Origin: Muricoccus roseus
GTDB lineage: Bacteria > Pseudomonadota > Alphaproteobacteria > Acetobacterales > Acetobacteraceae
Direction of reading: 5' to 3'
Length of the DNA stretch: 64,000 nucleotides
Assembly: GCF_900141905.1 (NCBI RefSeq)
Contig: NZ_FQZF01000026.1
Location: 10,447-74,446 of the forward strand
In this document: positions 10,522-18,617 of the stretch, piece after piece
Layout: each line of letters opens with the position of its first letter
Numbering within the stretch: the stretch's first letter is position 1
Translations under genes and position numbers: made by a program
The notes under the pieces: generated by a model
Database searches by the model: none
What the model saw: the letters and a program-made list of their open reading frames with translations, nothing else
Told to the model about the DNA's origin: nothing

Positions 10522-11501
10522 GCGACACGACCATCCCCGCCATGCCCACCCTTCCCGCTCCGCGCCGCACGGGCCATCCGGCCTTCTGGCTGGCCAGCGC
10601 CGCCGTCGCGCTCGTCAGCATCCTCGCGCTGCGGGGGATCGGCAGCGAATACGCCTACTTCGCGGCCACCTTCATCCTGCAATACGTCGTGCTCGCCACC
10701 GCCTGGAACATCCTCGGCGGCTATGCGGGCTATGTGAACTTCGGCGCCGCCGCCTTCTTCGCCGCCGGCGCCTATACCACCGTCGCCATCGGCAAGGCGC
10801 TTGGGCTGTCCCTCCTCCCCTGCATCGGATTCGCGGCGCTGGTGGGCGGGGTGCTCGGGCTCGGCACCGGCATCCTCACCCTGCGGCTGCGCGGCGCCTA
10901 TTTCGCCATTGCCACCCTTTGCCTCTCGGTGGTCCTGCAGACCATCGTGGTGAACTGGGACTATGTCGGCGGATCTCGCGGCGCCTATGTCATCCGCCCG
11001 CGCGAGGTTCCCTGGCCCTTCGAGAGCTACAGTGGCTATCTCTGCGCCGTGATGGTGGTGCTGGCCGCCGCCGCCGTCGCCATCGCCCGCAGCATCGAGA
11101 AATCCCGCCTCGGCCTGGGGCTGGCGGCGCTGCGGGACGACGAGGCGGCGGCGGAAGCCGCCGGCGTGCCGACCCTGCGCCTGAAGCTCATCGCCACCAC
11201 CATTTCCGGCGCCATGATGGCCGTGGCGGGGGCCCCGCTGCCCCTTCTCGGCTCCTATGTGGAGCCGAACTCCGCCTTCGGCCTCTCCTACGCGGTGAAC
11301 GCCATCGCCATGCCGCTCATCGGCGGCACGGGCAGCTGGGCGGGGCCGCTCATCGGTGCCGTGCTGCTCGCCTCGCTCCAGCAGGCGGCGACGGTCACCA
11401 TCTCCTCCGCCGCTAACCTCATGATCGTGGGCGTGGTGCTGGTCGTCTTCGTCTGCGCCGCACCCCACGGCATCATCGGCCTGTTCCGGAGGCAGAAATG
11501 A
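10518..11501 (+). CDS. livM: Branched-chain-type ABC transporter permease (LivM class)
   Basis: Second inner-membrane permease, 327 residues. After a short polar N-terminus it has about 8-9 membrane segments, with the LivM motifs LATAWNILGGYAGYVNFG and GLGLAALRDDEAAAEAAGV (coupling loop). C-terminal NAIAMPLIGGTGSWAGPLIG is typical. Overlaps livH and livG by ATGA at both ends. Works with the other four Liv-type genes from 8363 to 12935. Confidence 0.94.
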   Translation: MSDTTIPAMPTLPAPRRTGHPAFWLASAAVALVSILALRGIGSEYAYFAATFILQYVVLATAWNILGGYAGYVNFGAAAFFAAGAYTTVAIGKALGLSLLPCIGFAALVGGVLGLGTGILTLRLRGAYFAIATLCLSVVLQTIVVNWDYVGGSRGAYVIRPREVPWPFESYSGYLCAVMVVLAAAAVAIARSIEKSRLGLGLAALRDDEAAAEAAGVPTLRLKLIATTISGAMMAVAGAPLPLLGSYVEPNSAFGLSYAVNAIAMPLIGGTGSWAGPLIGAVLLASLQQAATVTISSAANLMIVGVVLVVFVCAAPHGIIGLFRRQK

Positions 11502-12214
11502 GCCCCGACATCGTGCTGCGGGCCGAAGGCGTGGGGAAGCGGTTCGGCGGCTTCACCGCCCTCTCCGGCGTGGAGCTGGAGGTGCGCGCCGGAGAGCGCC
11601 TCGGCCTCATCGGGCCCAATGGCTCGGGCAAGAGCACCTTCACCAACTGCCTCGCGGGTGCCTTCCCCAGCCATGACGGCGGCTTCACCTTCAAGGGCGA
11701 AAAGCTGGCCGGGCTGAAGTCCCATGAGCGTGCCCGGCGCGGGCTCGCGCGCACCTTCCAGCTTCCGCGCCCCTTTCGCGGCCTGACGGTGCTGGAGAAC
11801 ATCCGCGTCCCCCTCGCCTATGGCGGCCGCGACGACGCCACGGCGGAGCGGGCGATGGAATGCCTGGAATCCGTCGAGCTGGCGGCCAAGGCGCATCGCA
11901 TGCCCAAGGAGCTGACCCAGGTGGAGCTGCGCCGGCTGGAACTGGCCCGCGCGACGGCGCTGAAGCCGGAGCTGTTGATCGCCGACGAGGCGATGGCCGG
12001 CCTCTCCCATGCGGAGGTGGACCAGATCCTGGCCCTGCTGTTCCGCCTCAACGCCGGCGGCACCACCATCATCATGATCGAGCATGTGATGCGCGCGGTG
12101 ACGGAGTTCTCGCAGCGCCTGGCCGTCCTCGTCGCCGGGCGCAAGGTCGCGGATGGCGACCCGCGCGAAGTCCTCTCCATGCCCGAGGTCGAGGAGGCCT
12201 ATCTTGGCCGCTAG
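11498..12214 (+). CDS. livG: Branched-chain-type ABC transporter ATPase (LivG class)
   Basis: Nucleotide-binding subunit, 238 residues. Walker A GPNGSGKST, Q-loop region FQLPRPFRGLTVLENI, Walker B LLIADEAMAGLSHAE, H-loop IMIEHVM. The ABC signature is degenerate: KELTQVELRRLELARA instead of LSGGQ. This is seen in some LivG members, where the partner ATPase supplies the canonical signature; here LivF does. Overlaps livM by ATGA, and livF starts inside its last codons. Confidence 0.93.
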   Translation: MSPDIVLRAEGVGKRFGGFTALSGVELEVRAGERLGLIGPNGSGKSTFTNCLAGAFPSHDGGFTFKGEKLAGLKSHERARRGLARTFQLPRPFRGLTVLENIRVPLAYGGRDDATAERAMECLESVELAAKAHRMPKELTQVELRRLELARATALKPELLIADEAMAGLSHAEVDQILALLFRLNAGGTTIIMIEHVMRAVTEFSQRLAVLVAGRKVADGDPREVLSMPEVEEAYLGR

Positions 12215-12935
12215 CCTTCTCATCGAGGATGTGGATGCCGCCTATGGCGCCGTCCGCGCGCTGGACGGCGTTTCCCTCCACGTCACCACGGGCGAAACCG
12301 TCGCCCTGCTGGGCACCAACGGCAATGGCAAGACCACGCTGATGCGCTGCATCCTGGGCCTGCTGAAGCCCAGCCGTGGCCGCATCGCCGTCACGATCGA
12401 CGGCAGGACCACGGAGCTCGTGGGCCGCTCGCCGGAGGAGATCGTCGATCTCGGCATCGCCATCGTGCCCGAGGGCCGGCGCCTGTTCCCCCGCCTCTCG
12501 GTGGAGGAGAACCTGCTGCTCGGCGCCTATCGCCGCGCCGCCCGTCCGGCCATCCCGCGGAACCTCGAATTCTGCTACGAGGCTTTCCCGCGCCTGAAGG
12601 AGCGCCGCTCCCAGCCCGTCGGCAGCATGAGCGGCGGCGAGCAGCAGATGGTTGCCCTCGGCCGCGCCGTGATGTGCGCGCCGAAGCTGCTGCTTGTGGA
12701 CGAGCCCTCCGTCGGCCTCGCCCCCATCCTGGTGGCGCGCACCATCGAGAAAATCGCCGAACTGAAGGAGAAGCTGGGCCTCACCGTGCTGATGGCCGAG
12801 CAGAACTTCCACCAGGCGATCCGCATCGCGGACCGTGGCTATGTGCTGGTGCATGGCCGGGTGGAGTTCCAGGGCGACAGCCCCGCAGCGCTGGGCGACA
12901 GTGATCTCGTCCGCAAATTCTATCTGGGGCTGTGA
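12204..12935 (+). CDS. livF: Branched-chain-type ABC transporter ATPase (LivF class)
   Basis: Second nucleotide-binding subunit, 243 residues. The TTG at 12204 is the best start: GAGGAGG lies at 12191-12197, 6 nt upstream, and the protein then begins AASLLIEDVDAAYGAVRAL, as usual for LivF. It overlaps livG by 11 nt. Walker A GTNGNGKTT, signature SMSGGEQQM, Walker B LLLVDEPSVGLAP, switch region TVLMAEQN. Its stop overlaps the next gene (GTGA). Confidence 0.93.
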   Translation: MAASLLIEDVDAAYGAVRALDGVSLHVTTGETVALLGTNGNGKTTLMRCILGLLKPSRGRIAVTIDGRTTELVGRSPEEIVDLGIAIVPEGRRLFPRLSVEENLLLGAYRRAARPAIPRNLEFCYEAFPRLKERRSQPVGSMSGGEQQMVALGRAVMCAPKLLLVDEPSVGLAPILVARTIEKIAELKEKLGLTVLMAEQNFHQAIRIADRGYVLVHGRVEFQGDSPAALGDSDLVRKFYLGL

Positions 12936-13837
12936 GAATGGGTGCGCTGCAGGGCTGGAAGCTGGGCTGGATCGGCGTGGGCCGCATGGGGACGCCGCTG
13001 TGCCGGCGCCTGCTGGATGCCGGCGCCACCCTCTCGGTGGCGGATCTCGACCCAGCCCGCACCGCCCATCTCGCCGCCGAGGGCGCTCGCCCCAATGCCA
13101 CCGCCGCCGCCCTGGCGGAGGAGGCGGACATCCTCCTCTCCATGGTGACCAACGACGCCGCGCTGCTCGCCGTCGCCATCGGGCCCGGAGGCGTGGCCGA
13201 GACTATCCGCCCCGGGCAGGTCTTCATCGACCTCAGCACCGTCTCTCCCGCCACCTCGGCCCGGGTGGCTGAAGCCATGGCCGAGCGCGGCGCGGATTAC
13301 CTGCGCTGCCCGGTCTCCGGCAGCACGACCATGGCGGCCGCCGGCACGCTGACCCTTTTCGCCTCCGGCCCCGCCGCCGCCCTCGACCGCTGCGAGCCCC
13401 TCCTCGCCACGCTGGGGAAGGAAACGCTGCGCTGCGGCAGCGCCGAGGAGGCGCGCGCGGTGAAGCTGATGGTCAACATGGTCGTCGCCCTCACCCCCGC
13501 CATCATCGGCGAGGCGCTGGCCTTCGGCTCCCGCCTCGGCCTGGACTGGGAAGGCATGGTCGATGCCCTGAACCGCAGCACCGTCGCCTCGCCGCTTCTT
13601 GCCTACAAGGCCGATATGCTGAAGGCGCGAGACTGGACCCCGGCGGCGGATGTGGACCTGGTGGCGAAGGACGTGGACCTCGCCCTCTCCATCGCCCAGC
13701 GGGAGGGCGTGCCCATGCCCTTCTCCGCCCTGGCCCGACAGTTCGCCGCCGCCTGCCAGGCGACCGGCGAGGGCGGGCTGGACTTCTTCCGTGTCGCCAC
13801 CTGGCCCGAGCGCCTGCTCGCGCCCAATCCCCGCTGA
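12932..13837 (+). CDS. NAD(P)-dependent oxidoreductase, 3-hydroxyisobutyrate dehydrogenase family
   Basis: Beta-hydroxyacid dehydrogenase of 301 residues. N-terminal Rossmann motif LGWIGVGRMGTPLCRRLLDAG with VADLDPAR after strand 2. Substrate motif FIDLSTVSP, then CPVSGSTTMAAAGTLT. Catalytic Lys in ARAVKLMVNMVV. C-terminal helical domain contains AADVDLVAKDVDLAL. Starts by GTG overlapping the livF stop, with an alternative ATG two codons later. Oxidises a beta-hydroxy acid or reduces the matching semialdehyde; in this operon it probably works on the imported compound or on a ring-cleavage product. Substrate not assignable. Confidence 0.9.
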   Translation: MRMGALQGWKLGWIGVGRMGTPLCRRLLDAGATLSVADLDPARTAHLAAEGARPNATAAALAEEADILLSMVTNDAALLAVAIGPGGVAETIRPGQVFIDLSTVSPATSARVAEAMAERGADYLRCPVSGSTTMAAAGTLTLFASGPAAALDRCEPLLATLGKETLRCGSAEEARAVKLMVNMVVALTPAIIGEALAFGSRLGLDWEGMVDALNRSTVASPLLAYKADMLKARDWTPAADVDLVAKDVDLALSIAQREGVPMPFSALARQFAAACQATGEGGLDFFRVATWPERLLAPNPR

Positions 13838-13845
13838 GGCGCCCC

Positions 13846-14217
13846 ATGCAGGACGAGATCCGCGCGCTCGAGGCGCGCCGCTATGCCGCGATGGAAGCCG
13901 GCGATATCGGGGCCCTCGAGGCGCTCCTGTCCGAGCGGCTGGTCTATGCCCATTCCAACGCCACGACCGACAGCAAGACGAGCTACCTGGACACGCTGCG
14001 GGATGGCAGCCTGCGCTACCTCTCCGTCGACTTCACGACCGAGCAGGTGCTGGAAGCCGGCCCCGGTGCCGCCGCCGCCCTGGGCCGCATGAGCGCCCAC
14101 GTCTTCAGCTACGGCGCGGAGCGGGAGATCGCCTCCCTCACCCTCGCCCTCTGGACGAAGGAGGGCGACGCGTGGCGCCTCCTCGCCTATCAGCCCACCT
14201 CGCTTCCCAAGGCCTGA
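13846..14217 (+). CDS. NTF2-like (SnoaL/DUF4440-type) protein
   Basis: Small 123-residue protein with an NTF2-like alpha+beta cone fold. It begins with a helix (EIRALEARRYAAMEAGDIG), then LLSERLVYAHSNATTDSK, and ends with strands LTLALWTKEGDAWRLLAYQPT. His near residue 35 in VYAHS is commonly the polar pocket residue in this family. Eight nt after the dehydrogenase and 2 nt before the MetE-like gene, so it belongs to the operon. Members act as isomerases, dehydratases or non-catalytic binding partners; function here unknown. Confidence 0.8.
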   Translation: MQDEIRALEARRYAAMEAGDIGALEALLSERLVYAHSNATTDSKTSYLDTLRDGSLRYLSVDFTTEQVLEAGPGAAAALGRMSAHVFSYGAEREIASLTLALWTKEGDAWRLLAYQPTSLPKA

Positions 14218-14219
14218 GC

Positions 14220-15254
14220 ATGACCAACACCCTTCTGCCCACCACCGTCGTCGGCAGCTACCCGCAGCCGGACTGGCTCGTGGACCGCAACGTGCTCGCC
14301 CAGAACCTCGTCCCGCGCGTGCGGATGAGGCAGATGTGGCGCGTGGCCGAGGATGCGCTGGAAGGCGCGCAGGACGACGCGACGCTGGTCGCCATCCGCG
14401 ACATGGAGCGGGCCGGCATCGACATCGTCACCGATGGCGAGATCCGCCGCGAGAGCTACTCTAACCGCTTCGCCCTGGCGCTGGACGGCGTGGATGTGGA
14501 CAACCCCGCCCGCACCATGGGCCGCGCCGGCAAGGAGACGATGGTGCCGCGCGTGATCGGCCGGATCCGCCGCAACCGCCCGGTGGAGGTGCGCGACGTC
14601 GAGTTCCTCGTCGCCAACACCGACCGCCGCACGAAGATCACCCTGCCCGGCCCCTTCACGCTCTCCCAGCAGGCGTCCGACGAGTACTACAAGGACGAGG
14701 AGGCGATGGCGATGGATTACGCCGCCGCCGTGAACGAAGAGGCGAAGGACCTCCGCAAGGCAGGTGTCGACGTCATCCAGTTCGACGAGCCCTGGATGCA
14801 GGCCCGGCCGGAAGCCGCCGCCCGCTTCGGCGTGAAGGCGCTGAACCGCGCCCTCGAGGGGCTGGAAGGCGACACCGTCGTGCATCTCTGCTTCGGCTAC
14901 GCCGCCGTGGTGAAGGACAAGCCCTCCGGCTACTCCTTCCTCCCGCAGCTCGCCGATTGCACCGCGCAGCAGATCTCCATCGAGGCCGCGCAGCCGAAGC
15001 TCGACCTCGGCGTGCTCGACGAGCTCTCGGGCAAGACGATCATGCTCGGCGTCATCAACCTCGGCACGGATGAGGTGGAGACCCCGGAGATCGTCGCGGA
15101 GCGCATCCGTGCCGGGCTGAAGCACCTCCCGCCCGAGCGCCTGGTCGTCGCGCCGGATTGCGGCATGAAGTATCTCCCCCGCCCGCGCGCCTTCGCCAAG
15201 CTGCGGGCCATGGCGGAAGGCGCCGCGATCGTGAGGCGCGAGCTGCAGGGCTGA
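14220..15254 (+). CDS. Cobalamin-independent methionine synthase C-domain-like (COG0620) protein
   Basis: A 344-residue stand-alone homologue of the MetE catalytic domain (UROD/MetE-like barrel). Begins TTVVGSYPQPDWLVDRN. The zinc site of MetE (His-x-Cys, Glu, Cys) is complete: His222 and Cys224 (VVHLCFGYA), Glu255 (SIEAAQPKLD), Cys314 (PDCGMKYLPR). VTDGEIRRESYSNRF and LPGPFTLSQ are further family motifs. There is no N-terminal MetE duplicate, so it is unlikely to be the housekeeping methionine synthase. Because it is locked in a catabolic operon, I infer a zinc-dependent methyl or alkyl transfer on the substrate, for example demethylation of a methoxy or thioether group. Confidence 0.87.
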   Translation: MTNTLLPTTVVGSYPQPDWLVDRNVLAQNLVPRVRMRQMWRVAEDALEGAQDDATLVAIRDMERAGIDIVTDGEIRRESYSNRFALALDGVDVDNPARTMGRAGKETMVPRVIGRIRRNRPVEVRDVEFLVANTDRRTKITLPGPFTLSQQASDEYYKDEEAMAMDYAAAVNEEAKDLRKAGVDVIQFDEPWMQARPEAAARFGVKALNRALEGLEGDTVVHLCFGYAAVVKDKPSGYSFLPQLADCTAQQISIEAAQPKLDLGVLDELSGKTIMLGVINLGTDEVETPEIVAERIRAGLKHLPPERLVVAPDCGMKYLPRPRAFAKLRAMAEGAAIVRRELQG

Positions 15255-15258
15255 CGCC

Positions 15259-16269
15259 ATGCGGCCCGGCGTGGGCGTCATCGGCCTCGGCATGGCATCC
15301 ACGCCGCATATGCTGGCGCTGCGCGACCTGGAGGCGCAGGGAAGGCTGCGGGTCGTCGGAGGCCACGCCCCCTCCGCCGAACGGCGCGACGCCTTCGCCC
15401 GGCGCTGGTCCGTCCCGGTCTTCGCAGATCAGGCCGAGCTTCTCGCGGCACCCGGCCTGGATCTCGTCCTCGTCCTCACGCCGCCCTGGACGCATCTCCC
15501 GGTGGCGGGCGCCGCGTTGGAAGCGGGCAAGCACCTGATTGTCGAGAAGCCGCTGGAAGCCACCGCGGCGCGCGCGGAGGCGCTTGCGGAGGCCGCGGAA
15601 AGAGCTGGCCGGCTGATGGCGGTGTGCCTGCAGCACCGCTTCCGCCCGGCCGCGCAGCACCTGAAATCCGTCATCGATTCGGGCGCCCTGGGAACCCCGC
15701 TTTCCGCCTCGGCCAGCATCCGCTGGTGGCGCGACGAGGCCTATTTCGCGCAGCCGGGCCGTGGAACGAAGGCACGGGATGGCGGCGGCGTGCTGCTCAC
15801 CCAGGCGATCCACAGCATCGACCTGCTGCTGCACTTGATGGGCCCGGTCCGGGAGGTCACGGGCTTCGCCACCACCTCCCCGCTGCGCCGGATCGACACG
15901 GAAGATGTCGTGGCCGCCGCGCTGCGCTTCGAGAACGGCGCCATCGGCGTGCTGGATGCGACCACGGTGGCGCGCCCGGGCTTCCCGGAGCGGATCGAGA
16001 TCGCGGGCACCAGGGGCAGCGCGGTTCTCTCGGCGCACCGCCTGGAACTGCACCGGGCCGATGGCAGCGGGCCCGAGATCATCGGGGAGGAAGGTTCGGG
16101 CGGCGGAGGCGTCGATCCCATGGCCTTCGACCACGGCCCACACCGTGCCATGATCGCGGCGATGCTCGATGCGATCGCAACCGGGCGGGCGCCGCCGCAT
16201 GCCGCCCGCACCGCCCTCCCCGCCCAGCGGCTGATCGAGGCGATCCTCGCGCGGCGACCGCATCCGTGA
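15259..16269 (+). CDS. Gfo/Idh/MocA family NAD(P)-dependent oxidoreductase
   Basis: Oxidoreductase of 336 residues. N-terminal Rossmann fold: GVGVIGLGMASTPHM, VGGHAPSAERRDAF. The EKP motif is in LIVEKPLEATAARAE. C-terminal GFO_IDH_MocA domain: VCLQHRFRPAAQHLK, GGGVLLTQAIHSIDLLLHLMGP, the last with the usual catalytic/substrate His. Starts 4 nt after the MetE-like gene. Members oxidise sugars, inositols and related polyols, or act on other cyclic hydroxyl compounds. It is the last enzyme of the run, and a small membrane protein overlaps its stop. Confidence 0.9.
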   Translation: MRPGVGVIGLGMASTPHMLALRDLEAQGRLRVVGGHAPSAERRDAFARRWSVPVFADQAELLAAPGLDLVLVLTPPWTHLPVAGAALEAGKHLIVEKPLEATAARAEALAEAAERAGRLMAVCLQHRFRPAAQHLKSVIDSGALGTPLSASASIRWWRDEAYFAQPGRGTKARDGGGVLLTQAIHSIDLLLHLMGPVREVTGFATTSPLRRIDTEDVVAAALRFENGAIGVLDATTVARPGFPERIEIAGTRGSAVLSAHRLELHRADGSGPEIIGEEGSGGGGVDPMAFDHGPHRAMIAAMLDAIATGRAPPHAARTALPAQRLIEAILARRPHP

Positions 16270-16652
16270 GGCTGGCGGGCCTTCTGCTGCTGGCGCTGCT
16301 GATCGGCGCCGGAGGGTTCCTCGCGACCGAGATGCTGGGCAGCCGCCGCCTTGCCGACCCCACGGATCGCTGCGCCGAGGCCGCTTCGGCCGCTCGTCAG
16401 GCCTTCGAGGCCGGCCCCATGGCCCGCAATGGCCTGCGCGTGACGGATTTGGGCCCGCCGTTGCGCGAAAAGGCGCCGCAGGGCTCGGTTGCGGGGCTGA
16501 TCCTCTGCCGCGCGGAGGCCAGCTTCAGCACCGGCGCGCAGGAAACACTCTGGTACGCCCTGGTGCCTGCCGCGAGTGGCGGCGCCGGCCAGTTCATGAT
16601 TCACGCGGCCCCGGGCGAGATGGGCCGGCGGAACATTCTCGCGCTTCGTTAG
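16266..16652 (+). CDS. Small membrane-anchored or secreted protein of unknown function
   Basis: A 128-residue protein. The GTG start overlaps the upstream stop (GTGA). It begins RLAGLLLLALLIGAGGFLA, one hydrophobic segment that is either a signal anchor or an uncleaved signal. The rest is a soluble domain with two Cys (DRCAEAA, ILCRAEA) that could form a disulfide in the periplasm. No family recognised. A long perfect hairpin (16667-16696) follows 14 nt after the stop and closes the transcription unit. Confidence 0.72.
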   Translation: MRLAGLLLLALLIGAGGFLATEMLGSRRLADPTDRCAEAASAARQAFEAGPMARNGLRVTDLGPPLREKAPQGSVAGLILCRAEASFSTGAQETLWYALVPAASGGAGQFMIHAAPGEMGRRNILALR

Positions 16653-16666
16653 TCACGCCTTCCGAA

Positions 16667-16696
16667 GGGGAGTGCCGGACGGGTCCGGCACTCCCC
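16667..16696. terminator. Perfect 14-bp inverted repeat between convergent genes
   Basis: Left arm 16667-16680 and right arm 16683-16696 are exact reverse complements, with only GG between them. It sits between the stop of the 16266 gene (+) and the stop of the lipoprotein gene (-), where a bidirectional terminator is expected. Neither side has a real U-tract, so termination may be Rho-assisted, or the hairpin may serve mainly to protect 3' ends. Confidence 0.7.
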
Positions 16697-16708
16697 CCCA
16701 GCAGCAGC

Positions 16709-16879
16709 TTACGGGCGAACGACGACCGTGGAGCCCGCGGCAGGAGCCGTCATCATCGGCGCCGGCGTCACGACCGTCGCGGCGACGGGCGGCTGCGGGT
16801 TCGCGGGCGCGGTGTTGACCGTGCAGGCGGCCAGGCTCAGGGACGCGGCCGCTACGGCCAGGATGGGGAGCAGTCGCAT
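16709..16879 (-). CDS. Small lipoprotein (56 residues)
   Basis: Short gene read directly on the minus strand. ATG at 16879 is preceded by GGAGG seven bases upstream. The protein starts MRLLPILAVAAASLSLAAC, a signal peptide ending in a lipobox LAAC, with the lipidated Cys at residue 19. The mature part is only about 38 residues, rich in Pro, Ala, Thr and Val, without charge until the terminal Arg. No Asp follows the Cys, so outer-membrane sorting is expected. Function unknown; small Ala/Pro lipoproteins like this often tether the envelope. Confidence 0.75.
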   Translation of the reverse strand: MRLLPILAVAAASLSLAACTVNTAPANPQPPVAATVVTPAPMMTAPAAGSTVVVRP

Positions 16880-17159
16880 TCGTTACCTCCGTTGTGACTT
16901 CCAACGGCGCTTTAACTTCTATGTCGCTGCTTCGTAACACCAGTTAACCCATGACAGCTTCGTGATCGTTTCTGAGACCTTGTTACAGCGGGCGGCGCCG
17001 AATACCCGCGGTTTGGATCGGCCGCACAAAAAGCCACTAACGGCCGCCACGGGCCTGCCCTGCGAAGCAGCCCTCGGCAGACGACACGCTCGGAGAATTG
17101 CAAGTAAAACGCCACCTGCGGAGGCCAGGCTGTCGGCGAATACTGTCGCTCGGGGAGAA
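16880..17159. other. Intergenic region upstream of the lipoprotein gene and downstream of tRNA-Thr
   Basis: 280 bp without a supported gene. The part next to the lipoprotein gene (16900-16980) is AT-richer than its surroundings and should carry that gene's promoter, but I could not settle a -35/-10 pair. No tRNA, hairpin terminator or coding frame with family resemblance was seen. Confidence 0.5.
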
Positions 17160-17234
17160 TGGTGCCGGGTGCGAGAATCGAACTCGCGACCTATCGATTA
17201 CGAATCGATTGCACTACCGCTGTGCTAACCCGGC
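17160..17234 (-). tRNA. tRNA-Thr (anticodon CGT)
   Basis: Read on the minus strand: 5' acceptor GCCGGGT pairs with 3' ACCCGGC, followed by discriminator A and an encoded CCA. D-arm has AGC-AC-AGCGGTAGT. Anticodon stem ATCGA/TCGAT encloses the loop TTCGTAA, anticodon CGT, reading ACG. T-loop GTTCGATTC is canonical. ACG is a common Thr codon at this GC content. Confidence 0.95.
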
Positions 17235-17330
17235 CCATGCAGGGCGCGCCGACCGGGGCCGGCGCGCTGCGGTGCGGCGCCTTCTAGCGGGACATGCGCC
17301 GCCCGGCAACCTCGTCTGTGATGGAACCGC

Positions 17331-18617
17331 TCAGGTCGTCACCACGGAGCCGCCCTTCGCGGCCGCCCCACCCGTCCACTCGATCCGCCCGGGCGTGCCG
17401 CATTCTTCGCAGACCGGCTCCCACTTCGCATGGGTGGTACCGCAGGAGAGGCACTGCCACCGCGGCTCGGCCGGCGCGGCGGCGGCGGCCCGCAGCCACT
17501 TCGCCTCCGCGGCCCGGCCGGCCGCGCTGTCGCCCAGCTCCACCGCATCCATGTCCACCATGGCGAGATAGGCGCGGCGATCCGCACTGCCGGATGAGAC
17601 CAGCGCCTCCAGCTCGGCCCGCGCCCGGCCCGTCAGCCCTGCGGCCAGCGCCGTTCGGCCGAGCACCAGCCGGCTCTCGGGATGGGTGCGGTTCTCATGC
17701 GTCAGCGCCTCGGCCCCCTTCACCCGGGCCAGGGCATCCGACTCATCCGCCAGATAGGCCTCGGCGAGGTCCGGATGCGGCGCCACCTTCCACGCGGCCT
17801 GGAGCGTGGACTTGGCCCGGCGCGGGCTTCCCTCCGCCGCCTGCCGGCGCGCCACGGCCAGCGCCGCCGGGGCAAAGCCCGGATCGGCCGAAAGCGCCTG
17901 CTTCTCCAGCGCCGAGGCGGTCTCAGGGTCCTGCATCGCCGCCGCCAGGGCCAGCGCCGCGCGGCGGTGCCCGGTCAGCTGCTCGGAGGGGGAGAGGGCG
18001 AGCGCCTCCTTCCAGTCCCGCGTGCGCAGGGCGAGCGCCGCGCGCTCCTCCCGCACCCAGGCGGCGCCGGGCTGGGCGGCCTCGGCCTCCCGCGCCAGGC
18101 GTTGTGCGGCCGGCCAGTCCTCGCGCTGCATCGCGTCCCGCAGCAACCCGCGCAGGCCGAGGAACTTGCCGTCCTCCCGCTGGGAGAGGAGGCGGAAGGC
18201 CTGATTCGCGGCGTCGTTGCGGCCCGCCATGCGCTCGGCCTCGGCGGTCAGCAGCAGGGTATGCGGCGTATCGCCCAGCAGGTTCCGGGCGCGCCGGATC
18301 TCCAGCCGCGCCTGGTCCGGCGTGCCGGCGGCCAGGGCCACCAGCGCCCGCGTCACCGCCGCATCGCCGTCCCGGCGGTGCCGCGCCTCGCGCCGTGCCC
18401 GCATCCGCGCCGGCCAGCCGCGAAGCGACTTCCAGGCGGAGAGAATGCCGTGCAGCACCACGAAGCCCACCACCAGCGCCAGCAGCCCCAGCCAGACGGG
18501 CACGCCGATGAAGGTGTTGCCGACCGTGATCTCCACGATCCCGCCCATCTGGCGGAGGAAAAGAGCGGCCCAGACGCCCAGGCCGAGAAGGATCAGCAGC
18601 CAGATTGCGCGGAGCAT
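17331..18617 (-). CDS. hemY: HemY-like heme biosynthesis/TPR membrane protein with C-terminal zinc ribbon
   Basis: A 428-residue protein. Two N-terminal membrane segments (IWLLILLGLGVWAALFL, then LGLLALVVGFVVLHGIL) are followed by the HemY_N domain and TPR-like helical repeats from about residue 85 to 375. The C-terminus has a zinc ribbon: CLSCGTTHAKWEPVCEEC. This COG3898 family is associated with heme synthesis by gene context; it is not protoporphyrinogen oxidase of the same name. Last gene of hemC-hemD-Mic60-like-hemY; its ATG shares a base with the upstream stop. It may scaffold membrane-bound tetrapyrrole enzymes. Confidence 0.88.
   Translation of the reverse strand: MLRAIWLLILLGLGVWAALFLRQMGGIVEITVGNTFIGVPVWLGLLALVVGFVVLHGILSAWKSLRGWPARMRARREARHRRDGDAAVTRALVALAAGTPDQARLEIRRARNLLGDTPHTLLLTAEAERMAGRNDAANQAFRLLSQREDGKFLGLRGLLRDAMQREDWPAAQRLAREAEAAQPGAAWVREERAALALRTRDWKEALALSPSEQLTGHRRAALALAAAMQDPETASALEKQALSADPGFAPAALAVARRQAAEGSPRRAKSTLQAAWKVAPHPDLAEAYLADESDALARVKGAEALTHENRTHPESRLVLGRTALAAGLTGRARAELEALVSSGSADRRAYLAMVDMDAVELGDSAAGRAAEAKWLRAAAAAPAEPRWQCLSCGTTHAKWEPVCEECGTPGRIEWTGGAAAKGGSVVTT

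Noticed and set aside
14100-14220. SAM or cobalamin riboswitch ahead of the MetE-like gene
   Set aside because: There is no leader: the gene starts 2 nt after the preceding stop.
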